Assembly: GCA_025463135.1 (NCBI GenBank)
Contig: JAOAPY010000043.1
Location: 1 to 64,000, forward strand
Length of the DNA: 64,000 nt
Source: Acidobacteriota bacterium
GTDB taxonomy: Bacteria > Acidobacteriota > Blastocatellia > Pyrinomonadales > Pyrinomonadaceae
Direction: 5' to 3'
The first letter of the stretch is position 1. Each line of letters opens with the position of its first letter. The notes below the pieces were generated by a model. That model ran no database searches, was not told the DNA's origin, and worked only from the letters and a program-made list of their open reading frames with translations. Of this stretch, positions 1 to 9,382 are shown piece after piece. A program made the translations under genes and the position numbers.

Positions 1-56
1 TGATGATGAACACCGAGCATTAATAACCGCACTCCGCGCCGCCATCGCGGAAGACC

Positions 57-125
57 GTTCATCTTCGCGTGAAATGAGTGTTCACCTTCACGTGAAATCA
101 CCGTTCATCTTCCGTGAAATACGCA
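57..125. mobile_element. Putative IS terminus with three 18-19-bp repeats
   Basis: Three near-identical repeats lie at 57-75 (GTTCATCTTCGCGTGAAAT), 80-98 (GTTCACCTTCACGTGAAAT) and 103-120 (GTTCATCTTCCGTGAAAT), at a regular 23-bp period, followed by ACGCA. Multiple short direct repeats near the terminus are a trait of IS21-family elements, so I infer the right end of such an element whose transposase genes lie left of the window. The repeats are seen directly; the family assignment is inference. Bases 2-75 are also open in a plus-strand frame that could be the tail of an off-window gene. Confidence 0.45.
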
Positions 126-790
126 CCGGGCAGACTGGAGTCGAGCGAATATTGGGCATCTTGAAGTCGCGGCTTTTCCCACTTGCGGTATTCATCAAGC
201 GCCTTACGCATCACATTTACTACATCAGGTGAGTAGTCAATACGAATATCGACGTATGCGCCCCACGGCTGGGGTTGGTCTGGCCTGACAACAATTAAGA
301 AACACGAGTAAGAGCCTCCGAGTTCACCACCCGCTTTGTCACCGGCAGCACATCCAGCAAGCAGTCGATCCGCCAGCTCGCCCGAAGCCGTTTGAAATCC
401 TTCTGACATTGCGCCTAACACCTCCTCTCCCGTCAGAACGTTCCCGGCTGCTATAAAGTCGGCTCCAGCTAAATGGCCCTTAAAGTCCTTCGTTGCACTA
501 CCCGTAAACGCTGCTCTTTCTCCATTGCCATCGATAATCGCGATTTGGCGACACTCAATGTTCGTATCATTCTCTCTTGTTGCCGCAAGACATTCTTCAG
601 GTGACAATCCTAGCGAGAGAAGCTTGATGCAATTTTCACCATGATATCGGTTAGACATTCCCTGTGTGGTGACCACGCCGACGCCTTTTAAGAAATGCGG
701 GCACCGTTGCCCGTGGGCAGGACTTGACGTCACTGAGCAGATCCCGATCGACCTCGTTGCTTCGTCGAAACCCAGAAGGGAGAAAGTCAT
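98..790 (-). CDS. DUF1028 family protein, 3' end inside IS-like repeats
   Basis: This 230-aa protein matches the DUF1028 family (predicted Ntn-hydrolase-like fold, function unknown). Visible family features are the N-terminal TFSLLGFDEATRSIG stretch, the VVTTQGMSN segment, the AAFTGSAT motif, the AGNVLTGEEV segment and a C-terminal YVDIRIDYSPDVV block. The core domain (about residues 1-205) seems complete. The last eight or so codons and the stop lie inside the third 18-bp repeat of the putative IS end, so the native C-terminus may have been replaced by the insertion. It is separated from the receiver-like gene at 881 by 90 bp and is on the same strand; a shared role is not implied. Confidence 0.8.
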   Translation of the reverse strand: MTFSLLGFDEATRSIGICSVTSSPAHGQRCPHFLKGVGVVTTQGMSNRYHGENCIKLLSLGLSPEECLAATRENDTNIECRQIAIIDGNGERAAFTGSATKDFKGHLAGADFIAAGNVLTGEEVLGAMSEGFQTASGELADRLLAGCAAGDKAGGELGGSYSCFLIVVRPDQPQPWGAYVDIRIDYSPDVVNVMRKALDEYRKWEKPRLQDAQYSLDSSLPGAYFTEDER

Positions 791-880
791 TCGTTTTTCC
801 TTATGCTTGCTTGTATTCGCTGCTTTCTATCGATGCGGACTACTTGGTTTTGCCGGATTGCAGTTGTTACTACCGGGATC

Positions 881-3334
881 TCACGGTCTCTTGAGCGAAT
901 GTTGCGCCATACGCTCAATCTGCCTCACGGTCGCAGCATCTAAGAAGCGTATCCCGTTATCAACTGCTTTAGTAGCGTACCAGAGCGTCGTGTATGCAAT
1001 GAAGTCGAGCCACGTAAGTCTAGCATCGGTGGTGAGTCTGTTCGGTTCCAGCGGCGATAACAGTCCAAAGAAATGCTTGTTGCGTCTCTGAATACGATTC
1101 CAGAGTTGATTGATCGTCGGTTGGATGGATTGCTCCGGCACCGAAGCCCCGCCGACGAAATCTAACAGCATAGAGAACTGAAGCAATGAAGCGATGCGGT
1201 AGTCATCTCTCTCTGCGTCGGTGACCGCAACTGGGGCGTTCCCGTGAGCTTTTTTGTGCCGTATGATCTCTAAAGCGCGCGCAATAAGGTTGCGCGTCTC
1301 GCGCGGAATTATTAGATCGGGAAAGAGGCCAAAATCAGGGTTCGTAATGTGAGGATCTCTGAGAATCTTTTTTGGGACAAGATTACCCTCTAGGATTTCC
1401 CATGGAATCGAAGCGAAATCAAAGTGCCGTGTGCCTTGGATGTAGTCCATGAAATGCTTGGCTAATAGAACTCGTAGGTCACGTCCGTCTAGGCGCGGGA
1501 GCATCCTACCAGAGTCAACACGGCGCGGTAGTAGAGACTTGTTGACGTGTCCGGACGGCGGAATATTATAAACTTTCAACACTCTTTCTCCTCCAGCTCT
1601 TCCTTTCGAGGAGCACTCAAATACCGGCGAAATCTTCCACGCGAAACCAATCAGTCGCGCCCATATCCCCCGTGCCTCGTGCAACTTGACAGCCCCGACA
1701 ATGGCACGCTTGAGATCTTCCACCGATTCAGCTGCTCCCCTCTCCTCTCCGTAACCGCTCAGTATGGGCTTTGCGAAATCTGCGAATATATTCTTTCGAT
1801 GTGAAATCATCTGAAGAATTGATCGCTGGTGAGTACTGCTAAACAGGATGATTGGAACTGAAGGATCGTAGTAGCTAAGCAACAGCGGCAGGAGAACAAG
1901 GGACTCAATTTCACTAGTACCAACATCCTGGGCATTTGCGATTGCCTCCGCCCGCTCAAAGGCTCTCTTAAATGCCGGGTCTGCCAAAGGTGTCCCACGG
2001 TTTCCCCTGTTCGAAGCCCCGAGCTTTTTGCATACCTCAATAAGCCGCGCAAGAAAGCGTCTTCGCTCCTTGGCATCTGTCCACAACCTCAGGTCCAGAA
2101 CGAGGATATCGACAGGAATGGAGAGTTGAAATAAACGAGGCTCAAGCCAATCGCTTACTGGAGCGGCCAGAGCAAGAGCCTCTATGATCGCTTCTGCAGT
2201 GGCTACACAACGCAGAGCGCCTTTAGTCTTTAACTCAAACCGCCATGAAGTACCATCGTCAACCGCTTTTGCCGGATCGTAGTGTTTGCCAAAAAGAATG
2301 GCGGAAAGTATGTGCTGATAGCCAAGACGGAACTGATCATCGACCAAAAGCACATTCACGTTTGAACGGCGGTCGAAGATGTCGGAATCGCTCTTCAAGG
2401 ACTGGAGTGTTCCTTGATCTGGCACGCCCGCCTTCTTCGTTGACGCCGCACCTTCCAATCCTATTACATCGACGAGTACTTTCAGTGCATTATGAAGAGA
2501 ATTGTTTTTGAGGAGGCTGTTCTCAATTTTCCTTTCCAAGTCACCCGGCAGTCCCTTTGCTAAGAGAACCGGCGCCAGGAGGTTACCGACGTGGTGCCTG
2601 TCGCCCGGACGAACCAAGCTGCTCTGCCACAGGTGTGTTAAGGAGTCAACAATTGGGGACCGATCGCGCTCGGTTTGGGCGGCTCGCAAAGAGAGGCTTC
2701 GGGAGGCCTCGCGACCTTCATCGTAGGTCAAAATATCGGCAAATAGCGTTTCGAAGCCGAGAGCCCCCGGGGCCAAGGCTGACCTAAGTTGAGCCATCGC
2801 TTCGTTGTCAATCGTTAGCAACGTCAACAATTCATGTCGATCTGTCTGAGTTGGCCGATAAACCTGAATCCACGGTAATGCATGGCCCACGGCCAAGAAC
2901 GTGTTGCAAGCGAATGCTCCAGAATGTTCTTGCGAATCTAAGTCAATTATAACGAGCCGCAGCAGAGGCAGAACAGCCGAACGGTCAGAAGCTCTACTGG
3001 CCGATAAGGTGATCTTAGAGCAAATGAAAGCCCAATCGAAAGGTGTCACATAGTCGGCGACGTTGATTGAAGTATCGGGCGATTCGGGTATCTTGTCCCA
3101 AACTACAAAAATGGTCCGCAGAGAATCGCCTCCGGATACTATCCAGTCGATAAGGCTTCCTTTATTGCTCCTGTCGAGTCGCCATAGGTCAGCAAAATCC
3201 TCACTGTACGATGTTATTAATATGTCTAAATTGGCTTGATGCTGTCGCTTTGCGACTCTGTTCGGGAAAATCGCCGCCAAGACGCTCGCGAATACTTCTG
3301 TTACCGGAGAGTTCCTCCACGTTGATGAATTCAT
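881..3334 (-). CDS. 817-aa protein with receiver-like core, last gene of five-gene operon
   Basis: I do not recognise the full protein. A receiver-like (CheY fold) core is visible from about residue 327: VLLVDDQ (acidic pair D332/D333), DILVLDLRL (candidate phospho-acceptor D414), PIILFSSTHQ (Ser/Thr switch) and FADFAKPI (conserved Lys). The distance between these motifs is larger than in a normal 120-aa receiver, so the fold has long insertions. The N-terminal 320 residues and the C-terminal 270 residues match nothing I know. It lies 85 nt downstream of the receiver-AAA+ gene and is probably co-transcribed. I infer a signalling or effector role in the operon; the output domain is unidentified. 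Confidence 0.6.
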   Translation of the reverse strand: MNSSTWRNSPVTEVFASVLAAIFPNRVAKRQHQANLDILITSYSEDFADLWRLDRSNKGSLIDWIVSGGDSLRTIFVVWDKIPESPDTSINVADYVTPFDWAFICSKITLSASRASDRSAVLPLLRLVIIDLDSQEHSGAFACNTFLAVGHALPWIQVYRPTQTDRHELLTLLTIDNEAMAQLRSALAPGALGFETLFADILTYDEGREASRSLSLRAAQTERDRSPIVDSLTHLWQSSLVRPGDRHHVGNLLAPVLLAKGLPGDLERKIENSLLKNNSLHNALKVLVDVIGLEGAASTKKAGVPDQGTLQSLKSDSDIFDRRSNVNVLLVDDQFRLGYQHILSAILFGKHYDPAKAVDDGTSWRFELKTKGALRCVATAEAIIEALALAAPVSDWLEPRLFQLSIPVDILVLDLRLWTDAKERRRFLARLIEVCKKLGASNRGNRGTPLADPAFKRAFERAEAIANAQDVGTSEIESLVLLPLLLSYYDPSVPIILFSSTHQRSILQMISHRKNIFADFAKPILSGYGEERGAAESVEDLKRAIVGAVKLHEARGIWARLIGFAWKISPVFECSSKGRAGGERVLKVYNIPPSGHVNKSLLPRRVDSGRMLPRLDGRDLRVLLAKHFMDYIQGTRHFDFASIPWEILEGNLVPKKILRDPHITNPDFGLFPDLIIPRETRNLIARALEIIRHKKAHGNAPVAVTDAERDDYRIASLLQFSMLLDFVGGASVPEQSIQPTINQLWNRIQRRNKHFFGLLSPLEPNRLTTDARLTWLDFIAYTTLWYATKAVDNGIRFLDAATVRQIERMAQHSLKRP

Positions 3335-3419
3335 TTCGTTTCTCGCTATTCCGAATCAACTCCCTTATCTACAAGCTAAGGGATCGACAGGGCTCCGCGC
3401 GCATTAATCGGTGAGACTA

Positions 3420-5288
3420 CTAGTGAAGTGAGTCAGGAGGCGTTTCAACTTTCTTCTTAGCTGCTCGTCGACGCTTCTTGGCCCAGAGGACGGCGAGTCC
3501 TACATTCGACGACTCTGAGGGTTCTTCAATAAAGATTTTAGAAAGCCTGAGTAAGTAGCTGGCGGCTTCAGTAGAAGGCAAGTCTTGCTTTCCCAGTAAC
3601 CGCTTCAGCGCACTCGTTGGCTGCAGATCTCCTTGTTGATCTTTTGTCTCCTCCAACGCGGCTTCGAGCAGGCGAATCATCAGACGAGCACTGGCATCTT
3701 GTACTTTGAAAAGTTTTCCGTGAAGACCATTCCGTGATCTTGATACTTCCGCTCCGTCCAAGACTCTAACTACTTCATCCAAACTAATTAGTACTTGGTT
3801 TGTGGGCTTCTCTGTTTCCTCAGGTTGCATCGTTGCGTTGGATTCTGATGTTTCCAGTATTGGTAAATGCCTGGAGTTGACTTCGTCCCAGTTCTTGCTG
3901 TTTTTTGCGACTTCTCGTGCCGCGCCTTTTAGTTGGGCGATGTTCCCCGGCCAGGTGTAGGCCTTCAGAATACTTATCAGCCCGTCGTTGACTTCCTTTG
4001 GCCAGACCCCGCCCAATTCGTTTGTAGCACCTTCGAGATAATGCATAAATAAGACGCCAATGTCGTCAGTACGCTGTCGCAGACTCGGAAATTGGATTGG
4101 TTTCTCATACTCTTCCGCAAGTCGATAATAAAGATCATCTCGGAAACCCGTGTCCTTTCGATAACTTGGGTCATCGATTCGAGCGTTCGTCGCGGAAATA
4201 AGAAAAACATCAACGCTAATTTCCTGGGTTTGACGGTTGTAGTCGCCAATCAAACTTTCATTCGCCTGCCTAACAAATTCGGCGCGAGTTGGAAAATTCC
4301 CCAAGCGCTTGAGCTTTCGCCGTCCGTCATTATGTAGCCGGCAGTACTCAAGAAGGAGTCCCTGACTAGGCTTGGGTAGGTTACCGATTTCATCGATCAA
4401 TAGTGTACCGCGATTGGCACGTTCTCCCTTTCCAGCCTCACTTTGGTCCGCAGACGTAAACGCGCCGTACCAATACCCGAACAACTCAGAATTCAGCCCA
4501 CTAGGTTCGTAACCCTCGCTAACTGTGAATTTCTGGAGTTCATTTCCGGAACGAGGCGAGTGCTTATGAATGTATTCTGCCAATACAGTTTTCCCTGAGC
4601 CAGTCTCACCTAGAACTAATAGATTGCCACGAGAGCTTCGAGCTACTTCTCTGGCCCTGCGAAGGGTTTTAAGCAGCGGAAGACTACGACCCACGAGTAG
4701 GTTTGAGTTATCTTCGACGAGCCCGTGCTCACCCAAAATGTCTTCAAACAGATCTTTGTTTAGATCGAGTTTCTCGATATAGGCGCGCGCGCCCGCTCTG
4801 CCCGCTGATCTGCTCGCCTCTTCCTTTGCAACTCTTGACAGCATAATGATAGGAACGTCGCAGTTTCCAGTTGCCGCGTCTGGATCTGGCCATTCTCTCG
4901 CGAGGCTTTCAAGGATTTCTAGACCAAACTTTCTGTTCGCTTGTTCAGGCCAGTTTGAAATAGGATCAACCGGACCGTCCGCGACCGTTCCCTCGTCAAA
5001 TTGAAGATCCAGAAGAACCAGAGCCCAATTACGATCCAAAGCAGAACGATCGTTCGAATTCCAACCTGTTGCGACAGCTCTTACCGCTTCTTCGGTGCTA
5101 TTAATGATCTCATTACCGATACGACGCTGTCCGGGCTGGAAAACCGCTTCTGCCACATAGTCACCGTCAAACCCTCCGCCTTGATCATCAGTCAGGTCCG
5201 CAAGCCCTAGTCTGTGGCACCAAAGACGTCTGTCCTCTTTGCTCCAAAAGAACAGATCATCGATCACAAGGATGCGCGGTAGATTCAC
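3420..5288 (-). CDS. Receiver-AAA+ (sigma54-activator-like) protein without a visible HTH
   Basis: This 622-aa protein has an N-terminal receiver with ILVIDD (D10/D11), LVLLDLQF (D94), an IIMLS switch Ser (S151) and YIEK (K173), so all phosphotransfer residues are present. A bEBP-type AAA+ domain follows: Walker A GETGSGKT (227-234), loop GAFTSA (275-280, canonical GAFTGA) and Walker B LLIDE (296-300). NtrC-family proteins normally end in a Fis-type HTH; here the last 150 residues end in a basic Lys/Arg-rich segment and show no clear HTH. The GTG start overlaps the upstream stop (GTGA), indicating coupling. It may activate sigma54-dependent transcription or be a repurposed AAA+ switch. Confidence 0.8.
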   Translation of the reverse strand: MNLPRILVIDDLFFWSKEDRRLWCHRLGLADLTDDQGGGFDGDYVAEAVFQPGQRRIGNEIINSTEEAVRAVATGWNSNDRSALDRNWALVLLDLQFDEGTVADGPVDPISNWPEQANRKFGLEILESLAREWPDPDAATGNCDVPIIMLSRVAKEEASRSAGRAGARAYIEKLDLNKDLFEDILGEHGLVEDNSNLLVGRSLPLLKTLRRAREVARSSRGNLLVLGETGSGKTVLAEYIHKHSPRSGNELQKFTVSEGYEPSGLNSELFGYWYGAFTSADQSEAGKGERANRGTLLIDEIGNLPKPSQGLLLEYCRLHNDGRRKLKRLGNFPTRAEFVRQANESLIGDYNRQTQEISVDVFLISATNARIDDPSYRKDTGFRDDLYYRLAEEYEKPIQFPSLRQRTDDIGVLFMHYLEGATNELGGVWPKEVNDGLISILKAYTWPGNIAQLKGAAREVAKNSKNWDEVNSRHLPILETSESNATMQPEETEKPTNQVLISLDEVVRVLDGAEVSRSRNGLHGKLFKVQDASARLMIRLLEAALEETKDQQGDLQPTSALKRLLGKQDLPSTEAASYLLRLSKIFIEEPSESSNVGLAVLWAKKRRRAAKKKVETPPDSLH

Positions 5289-5776
5289 GGAAACACAACC
5301 TCTCGTGGTAATTCTCTTAATGAATTTCTCAAACGTATCCCAGCGGCTTCCAAAGTATCAAGCAATCTCGATCTCGTTTCGACTCCGCATTGCCAATCTT
5401 GTCTGATTTGGTTAGCGATCTTGTCCACGTCATCCGCTGCGGCCCTAATTTCTTGAACCAAAGGTGGGACAATTCCGAGTTCAAGAAATGCGTGATGTAC
5501 AGCTTTCTTGATCAGATTTCTAAACTCCTCATTCAGTGAGGAAAGAGGGCCAATATCGACAAGTTGCGCAGGGCTAAGACCTTCGGTTGCGTCATCAGTA
5601 AGCTTGCGCACTTTTTCAAGTTGCTCATGAATGGAAGCGAGCACGGTGGGAAGCCTGTTATCCTCGGAATTCGCCCACATGTCTCGCATTGTTTGGATGT
5701 GCAGTAACAAATGGTTGTCTAGCCACGTATGCCCTAGAACCGCGCGACGCCCATCGATTTTACTCGGTATGAACAC
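5285..5776 (-). CDS. Small helical protein in receiver/kinase operon
   Basis: This is about 163 aa if the GTG at 5776 is used; a TTG at 5818 would overlap the upstream gene by 38 nt, and ATG codons at 5689 and 5680 are later options. No clear ribosome binding site decides the start. The sequence is predicted mostly helical with heptad-like stretches (for example IHEQLEKVRKL and EIRAAADDVDKIANQI), which would fit a four-helix or histidine-phosphotransfer-like bundle. A conserved HPt motif is not evident, although paired His residues (AVHHAFLELG) occur. Its stop overlaps the next gene's start. Function unknown. Confidence 0.55.
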   Translation of the reverse strand: MFIPSKIDGRRAVLGHTWLDNHLLLHIQTMRDMWANSEDNRLPTVLASIHEQLEKVRKLTDDATEGLSPAQLVDIGPLSSLNEEFRNLIKKAVHHAFLELGIVPPLVQEIRAAADDVDKIANQIRQDWQCGVETRSRLLDTLEAAGIRLRNSLRELPREVVFP

Positions 5777-5780
5777 ACAA

Positions 5781-6479
5781 TTAAGGATTAACTGAAAAAC
5801 TAGCTCGAAGCACTTCAAGAGCTTTGGCCACCGTTGATGAATTAGCTAGATCAAAATCGTTTCGTGAATCGTCCGTATCAGGTAACCCTGCAATCGTCCA
5901 CGCGGCCTTGTTCAAATTTCGTTCGTCGCAATACTCTACCCAAGCATTGGTTAATAATTGTCGTCGCCATTCAGGATCCAATTGACGCCAAGCGTCACGA
6001 ATATGTTCAGCCTCACTCGCTGAAGACTGAATAGCTACTAACAATAAATAGAGCGCGACAAGGTTCTCGGGCCATTTTTCTGGCTCAGCCTTTGACCAAG
6101 GAATAGCTTCCCCAGCTTCCAGTTTTTCCATGTCGAGCAAGAAATTACCTATTCGAGAGATAATCTTGTGTGACTCGCTCGAAACTGGGACTCTCAAGCA
6201 ATGTATACGCCGCTTATGCTTTCGTTCTAAAGCTTCGGCATCGGCCTCCGATTCTTCGCCTGCGTATCGTGTACCCTTTATGAATAGAATTCCTCCGCCG
6301 TTAGCTAAGCAGCGTTCAGCCTCTTTAACATAATCTGTATCAGTCAAAAAGTTGCTCGCGCTATCGGCCGGATGAACGACCCAGAACCAGGGATAAGCCG
6401 CCTCTTGCAGATCTACCCTAGCCTGTTCATAGTGCAATCCAGGCAAACGGCCCCCCACGCTTTCAAAGTATATCTTCAC
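5781..6479 (-). CDS. Unknown 232-aa protein, second gene of receiver/kinase operon
   Basis: The product is unrecognised. The GTG start lies 2 nt after the stop of the kinase-like gene, so translation is probably coupled. The N-terminal 100 residues alternate hydrophobic strands and helices (PWFWVVHP, GGGILFIKGTRY, RIHCLRVPV), which suggests a small alpha/beta, receiver-like or Rossmann-like domain. The Cys/Trp-containing C-terminal half is helical. No catalytic motif, signal peptide or membrane segment is seen. Position between a kinase-like protein and a receiver-AAA+ protein suggests an adaptor or sensor; this is inference. Confidence 0.55.
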   Translation of the reverse strand: MKIYFESVGGRLPGLHYEQARVDLQEAAYPWFWVVHPADSASNFLTDTDYVKEAERCLANGGGILFIKGTRYAGEESEADAEALERKHKRRIHCLRVPVSSESHKIISRIGNFLLDMEKLEAGEAIPWSKAEPEKWPENLVALYLLLVAIQSSASEAEHIRDAWRQLDPEWRRQLLTNAWVEYCDERNLNKAAWTIAGLPDTDDSRNDFDLANSSTVAKALEVLRASFSVNP

Positions 6480-6481
6480 GT

Positions 6482-8191
6482 TTAGCTCTCAATTGGTAAT
6501 CGAATCTCCAGAAGTCTTTCTTCCGTGCTAGATGGGGACACGGATCCTTTCAAGTTGTAGATCGAATGTAGGGAACTGGTAAAGTTGCCGCGCGACTTTC
6601 CCTGATCTTCCAATGGTCTGAAATTTAAAAGGTCTTCCTGAAATATTCTAAATGTGTCTTGGCTTGGCACTGGCAGGCTCACCTGCACAGTGACTAGTTT
6701 AGACCGCTCGTTTAGCACAGTCTGAATTTTCACACCAAACCGATTCCGGCTTTCAAACATAGCGGTTTGATTGTCATAAATGTCATCGAGCAATGAGTAT
6801 ATTTCCTGAAGCAGAGCCAAGTCAGGCCAGCCACTTCCTTGACGTGCTCGATCAGTAAAAAGCGCTTTTCGAACATCGGAGGTAATAGATTCCGGGCCAC
6901 CGTGTTCAATTGCCCAGAGTGCCAATAGTGGGCCTGTTAAGCGTTCCGGCAGTTCGGCCCCGAATTCATCTCTAGTTTTGAAGGGATAGTGAAAACATCC
7001 TTTGAGTGTTCGGAACACTCCAACGTCCTCTGAATCCCAAGAATTCACCTGCTCCTCATCTTCAAGCTTACTGAGAACAGTTTTGAGTGTTGGAATCAAA
7101 GTCAACAGATCTTCTATTTCACTTGTCTTCTCTTGTAACATGTACCAAGGTTCTTTCTTATTCCATTCCACACCATCAATCGGCAACGGCACATCAGCAC
7201 CGGCATAAGCAAGAAGGACGCAAGCTAACTGGGCTTTGAATGATTCAGGAGATTCAAGTATTTCGTTTACGCGCCAACCGTGCATAAACTCCCATCTACA
7301 GAAATATCTCATGTGATCTTTTTCAGGTATATAAGGCACCACCCGTCTGTAGGTTGAGATTAGCGCGTCAGGAACAGGTCGAAGTAACCTATTCAATTGG
7401 TCGAGGCGTTTAAAAGCTGGATCAAGATCTACTGCGAGTTGTCGAGCTATGTCATTCGCTCGCTTAAACCGGTCAAGCACTTTCTTCTGCTGCTCATGCA
7501 CAGCCTCTTTCCGTGCCATCTTTTCTCTGTCCTTAAGGAGTTGCGGATAGCCCCATGACATCTGAAACTTTATCGATAGTGCTTCTGTCAAATAGTATAA
7601 GTCTTTCAGCGCCTCGTATTTGGTTTGAGCGGTCGCAGGCAACTCGATCCCTATTACAAAAGCGGCTGCGTAATAAGCTCTCGGAAAGGCTCTCGGTACA
7701 GGCTGAGACAGCAAATACGGAGTTGTATACAAGAAGTCTTCCAAATCTATTTCTCGAGCAGTCGGTGTAACTGCGCCCGCCTGTGCTAACTCCTGGATGG
7801 TCTTAAACACGCGGGAGGTCTGGACGATATACGGTGCTATGAGGAGATCTCGGTTCTCCCGTTTATGCCACTTAGTCAGAGAACCAAGTCTTTCATGCAA
7901 CCAATCCATCAACTCAGTCTGCGGTGGAGCTTCAGGGAAGAACTCTTCCTTGCCAACGTCACTCCTAGATTTCCGCATGCAAAGCATCAGCGGTTCATTA
8001 CCTTGCACGTAGTTTGCGCAGGCCATGAATAAATCATCACCCCAAAACTCGAAGACTTTCTCCGCGAACGAACTGAAAGAATCAACTACAATCTCAGGTT
8101 CCGGAAAAAAAGGTTCTTCCAACGCCCCCATCTCCATTGTGAAGGCATCTTTCCGAATTAGGTCCCTGATCATTTGGGGGAAATATTTCAT
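6482..8191 (-). CDS. Degenerate histidine-kinase-like protein, first gene of five-gene operon
   Basis: 569 aa from the ATG at 8191, chosen because AAAGGCAGG-like purines precede it; an upstream in-frame start at 8263 would add 24 basic residues. The C-terminus resembles the end of a HATPase_c domain. The run TFRIFQ, a Gly-containing GKSRGNFTSSLHSI segment, LKGSVSPSS and a final LEIRLPIE correspond to the F-box, G-box and terminal strand of histidine kinases, but the standard DxGxG and GxGxG signatures are degenerate. A VHEQQKKVLDRF helix could be a diverged dimerisation helix. No membrane segment is visible, so it would be cytosolic. It heads the operon feeding two receiver proteins. Confidence 0.5.
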   Translation of the reverse strand: MKYFPQMIRDLIRKDAFTMEMGALEEPFFPEPEIVVDSFSSFAEKVFEFWGDDLFMACANYVQGNEPLMLCMRKSRSDVGKEEFFPEAPPQTELMDWLHERLGSLTKWHKRENRDLLIAPYIVQTSRVFKTIQELAQAGAVTPTAREIDLEDFLYTTPYLLSQPVPRAFPRAYYAAAFVIGIELPATAQTKYEALKDLYYLTEALSIKFQMSWGYPQLLKDREKMARKEAVHEQQKKVLDRFKRANDIARQLAVDLDPAFKRLDQLNRLLRPVPDALISTYRRVVPYIPEKDHMRYFCRWEFMHGWRVNEILESPESFKAQLACVLLAYAGADVPLPIDGVEWNKKEPWYMLQEKTSEIEDLLTLIPTLKTVLSKLEDEEQVNSWDSEDVGVFRTLKGCFHYPFKTRDEFGAELPERLTGPLLALWAIEHGGPESITSDVRKALFTDRARQGSGWPDLALLQEIYSLLDDIYDNQTAMFESRNRFGVKIQTVLNERSKLVTVQVSLPVPSQDTFRIFQEDLLNFRPLEDQGKSRGNFTSSLHSIYNLKGSVSPSSTEERLLEIRLPIES

Positions 8192-8469
8192 AGATTCGAC
8201 CTGCCTTTGACGATGGCTAACACCCGGTGATTGACGCACCGAGGCAAATGGCCCGCGCAGCAAGATTCCAAATCTTTCAGAGTGTAACTGCCACGACCCT
8301 GTGGGTTAGAGAATCGTCGTGTCGCTTCAGAACATTTTGTTCAGGCAATCAAGTCAACCGAACAAGCTGATGCCAGAACAAACCAAACGAGTTGAGAGGG
8401 AAAAATATACGCGGTTTCGCTATGAAGTCAAACCATTTAAGACGAGCGCATTAGCGAAGGTTAGTTTAG

Positions 8470-9345
8470 TCAGCTTACGATTCCGGCGGAAATCGCCTGT
8501 TTGAGCCGCTGGGTCAATGCAAGGAACTCCGGCTGTTGGCGTACCCAATCACCACGATGCCGAACAGAAATTTGAGAGGCGTTTGCTCCCGCCAGAGATT
8601 CGATTTCGGATAAAGCCTCGTATTGGGAAGGGTCGGCCGCCATTCGTTCAATAATCTTCTTCTCAAGTTCACGTTCGGTATCGCACTCGTAAATTACCCG
8701 GGCTGGCATTCGGCTTAGAACTAACACTCTCTCGCCCAAAAAAGCGGCTTCTGCGATATCATGCGTAACAAACAATATGGTGCGACCCGTTCGTTCCCAA
8801 ATGTCCACTAAATCTGCTTGCATCGTTTCCCGAGTTTGAGCATCGAGCGAAGCGAATGGCTCGTCCATCAGTATTATTTCGGGCTCTGCAGCCAGTGTTC
8901 GTGCGATCGCAACCCGCTGCTGCTGCCCACCTGATAGATCGCGAGGGAAGTCATCCCTGAAATCCTTCAGACCTACTTGGCCGAGATAAGCTTCGGCCCG
9001 CTTATACTGTTCTGTTTTGGGAAGATTCATGAATTGAAGTCCAAACCGCACGTTCTCTAAAGCAGTCAGCCACGGAAACGAAGTATAAGCTTGAAACACA
9101 ATATTTCGTTCCGGACTCGGGCCTTTAATTGAACGTCCATCGATCGTCAAGGTATAGTGATCGTCGTCTGGAGTAACTAGACCGGCAACAATTTTAAGGA
9201 GCGTTGTCTTCCCGCAGCCCGACGGTCCAAGGATAACCACAAATTGACCTGCGGGAATGCTCAAATCAATCCCCCCAAGCACAACTCTGACCCCCTCTCG
9301 GGCGAGGTATGTTTTCTTGATGTTCTTTAGAACTAGGGGTCCCAT
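8470..9345 (-). CDS. ABC transporter ATP-binding protein (NitT/TauT/SsuB type)
   Basis: 291 aa from the ATG at 9345, the usual family start ([12 protein letters not shown]); an in-frame TTG at 9408 would overlap the zinc-ribbon gene. Walker [10 protein letters not shown]-loop region ([18 protein letters not shown]), signature LSGGQQQR, Walker [13 protein letters not shown] and switch His (FVTHD) are all present. It energises import at the inner face of the cytoplasmic membrane. It is the last gene of the importer operon. The C-terminal 50 residues beyond the core include [13 protein letters not shown], seen in some family members. Substrate unknown; sulfonate, nitrate or thiamine-precursor type substrates are all possible. 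Confidence 0.9.
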   Translation of the reverse strand: MGPLVLKNIKKTYLAREGVRVVLGGIDLSIPAGQFVVILGPSGCGKTTLLKIVAGLVTPDDDHYTLTIDGRSIKGPSPERNIVFQAYTSFPWLTALENVRFGLQFMNLPKTEQYKRAEAYLGQVGLKDFRDDFPRDLSGGQQQRVAIARTLAAEPEIILMDEPFASLDAQTRETMQADLVDIWERTGRTILFVTHDIAEAAFLGERVLVLSRMPARVIYECDTERELEKKIIERMAADPSQYEALSEIESLAGANASQISVRHRGDWVRQQPEFLALTQRLKQAISAGIVS

Positions 9346-9382
9346 GTGTAGAGCAGAGCGATCCTCAGAAAGTTGGGGAACT

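Noticed and set aside
666-1091. 141-aa plus-strand frame opposite DUF1028 and the receiver-like gene
   Set aside because: It is antisense to two well supported genes and shows no protein family features.
8192-8469. Sigma54 promoter upstream of the receiver/kinase operon
   Set aside because: I looked for GG-N10-GC type -24/-12 boxes on the minus strand because of the GAFTSA loop and found no good match by eye.
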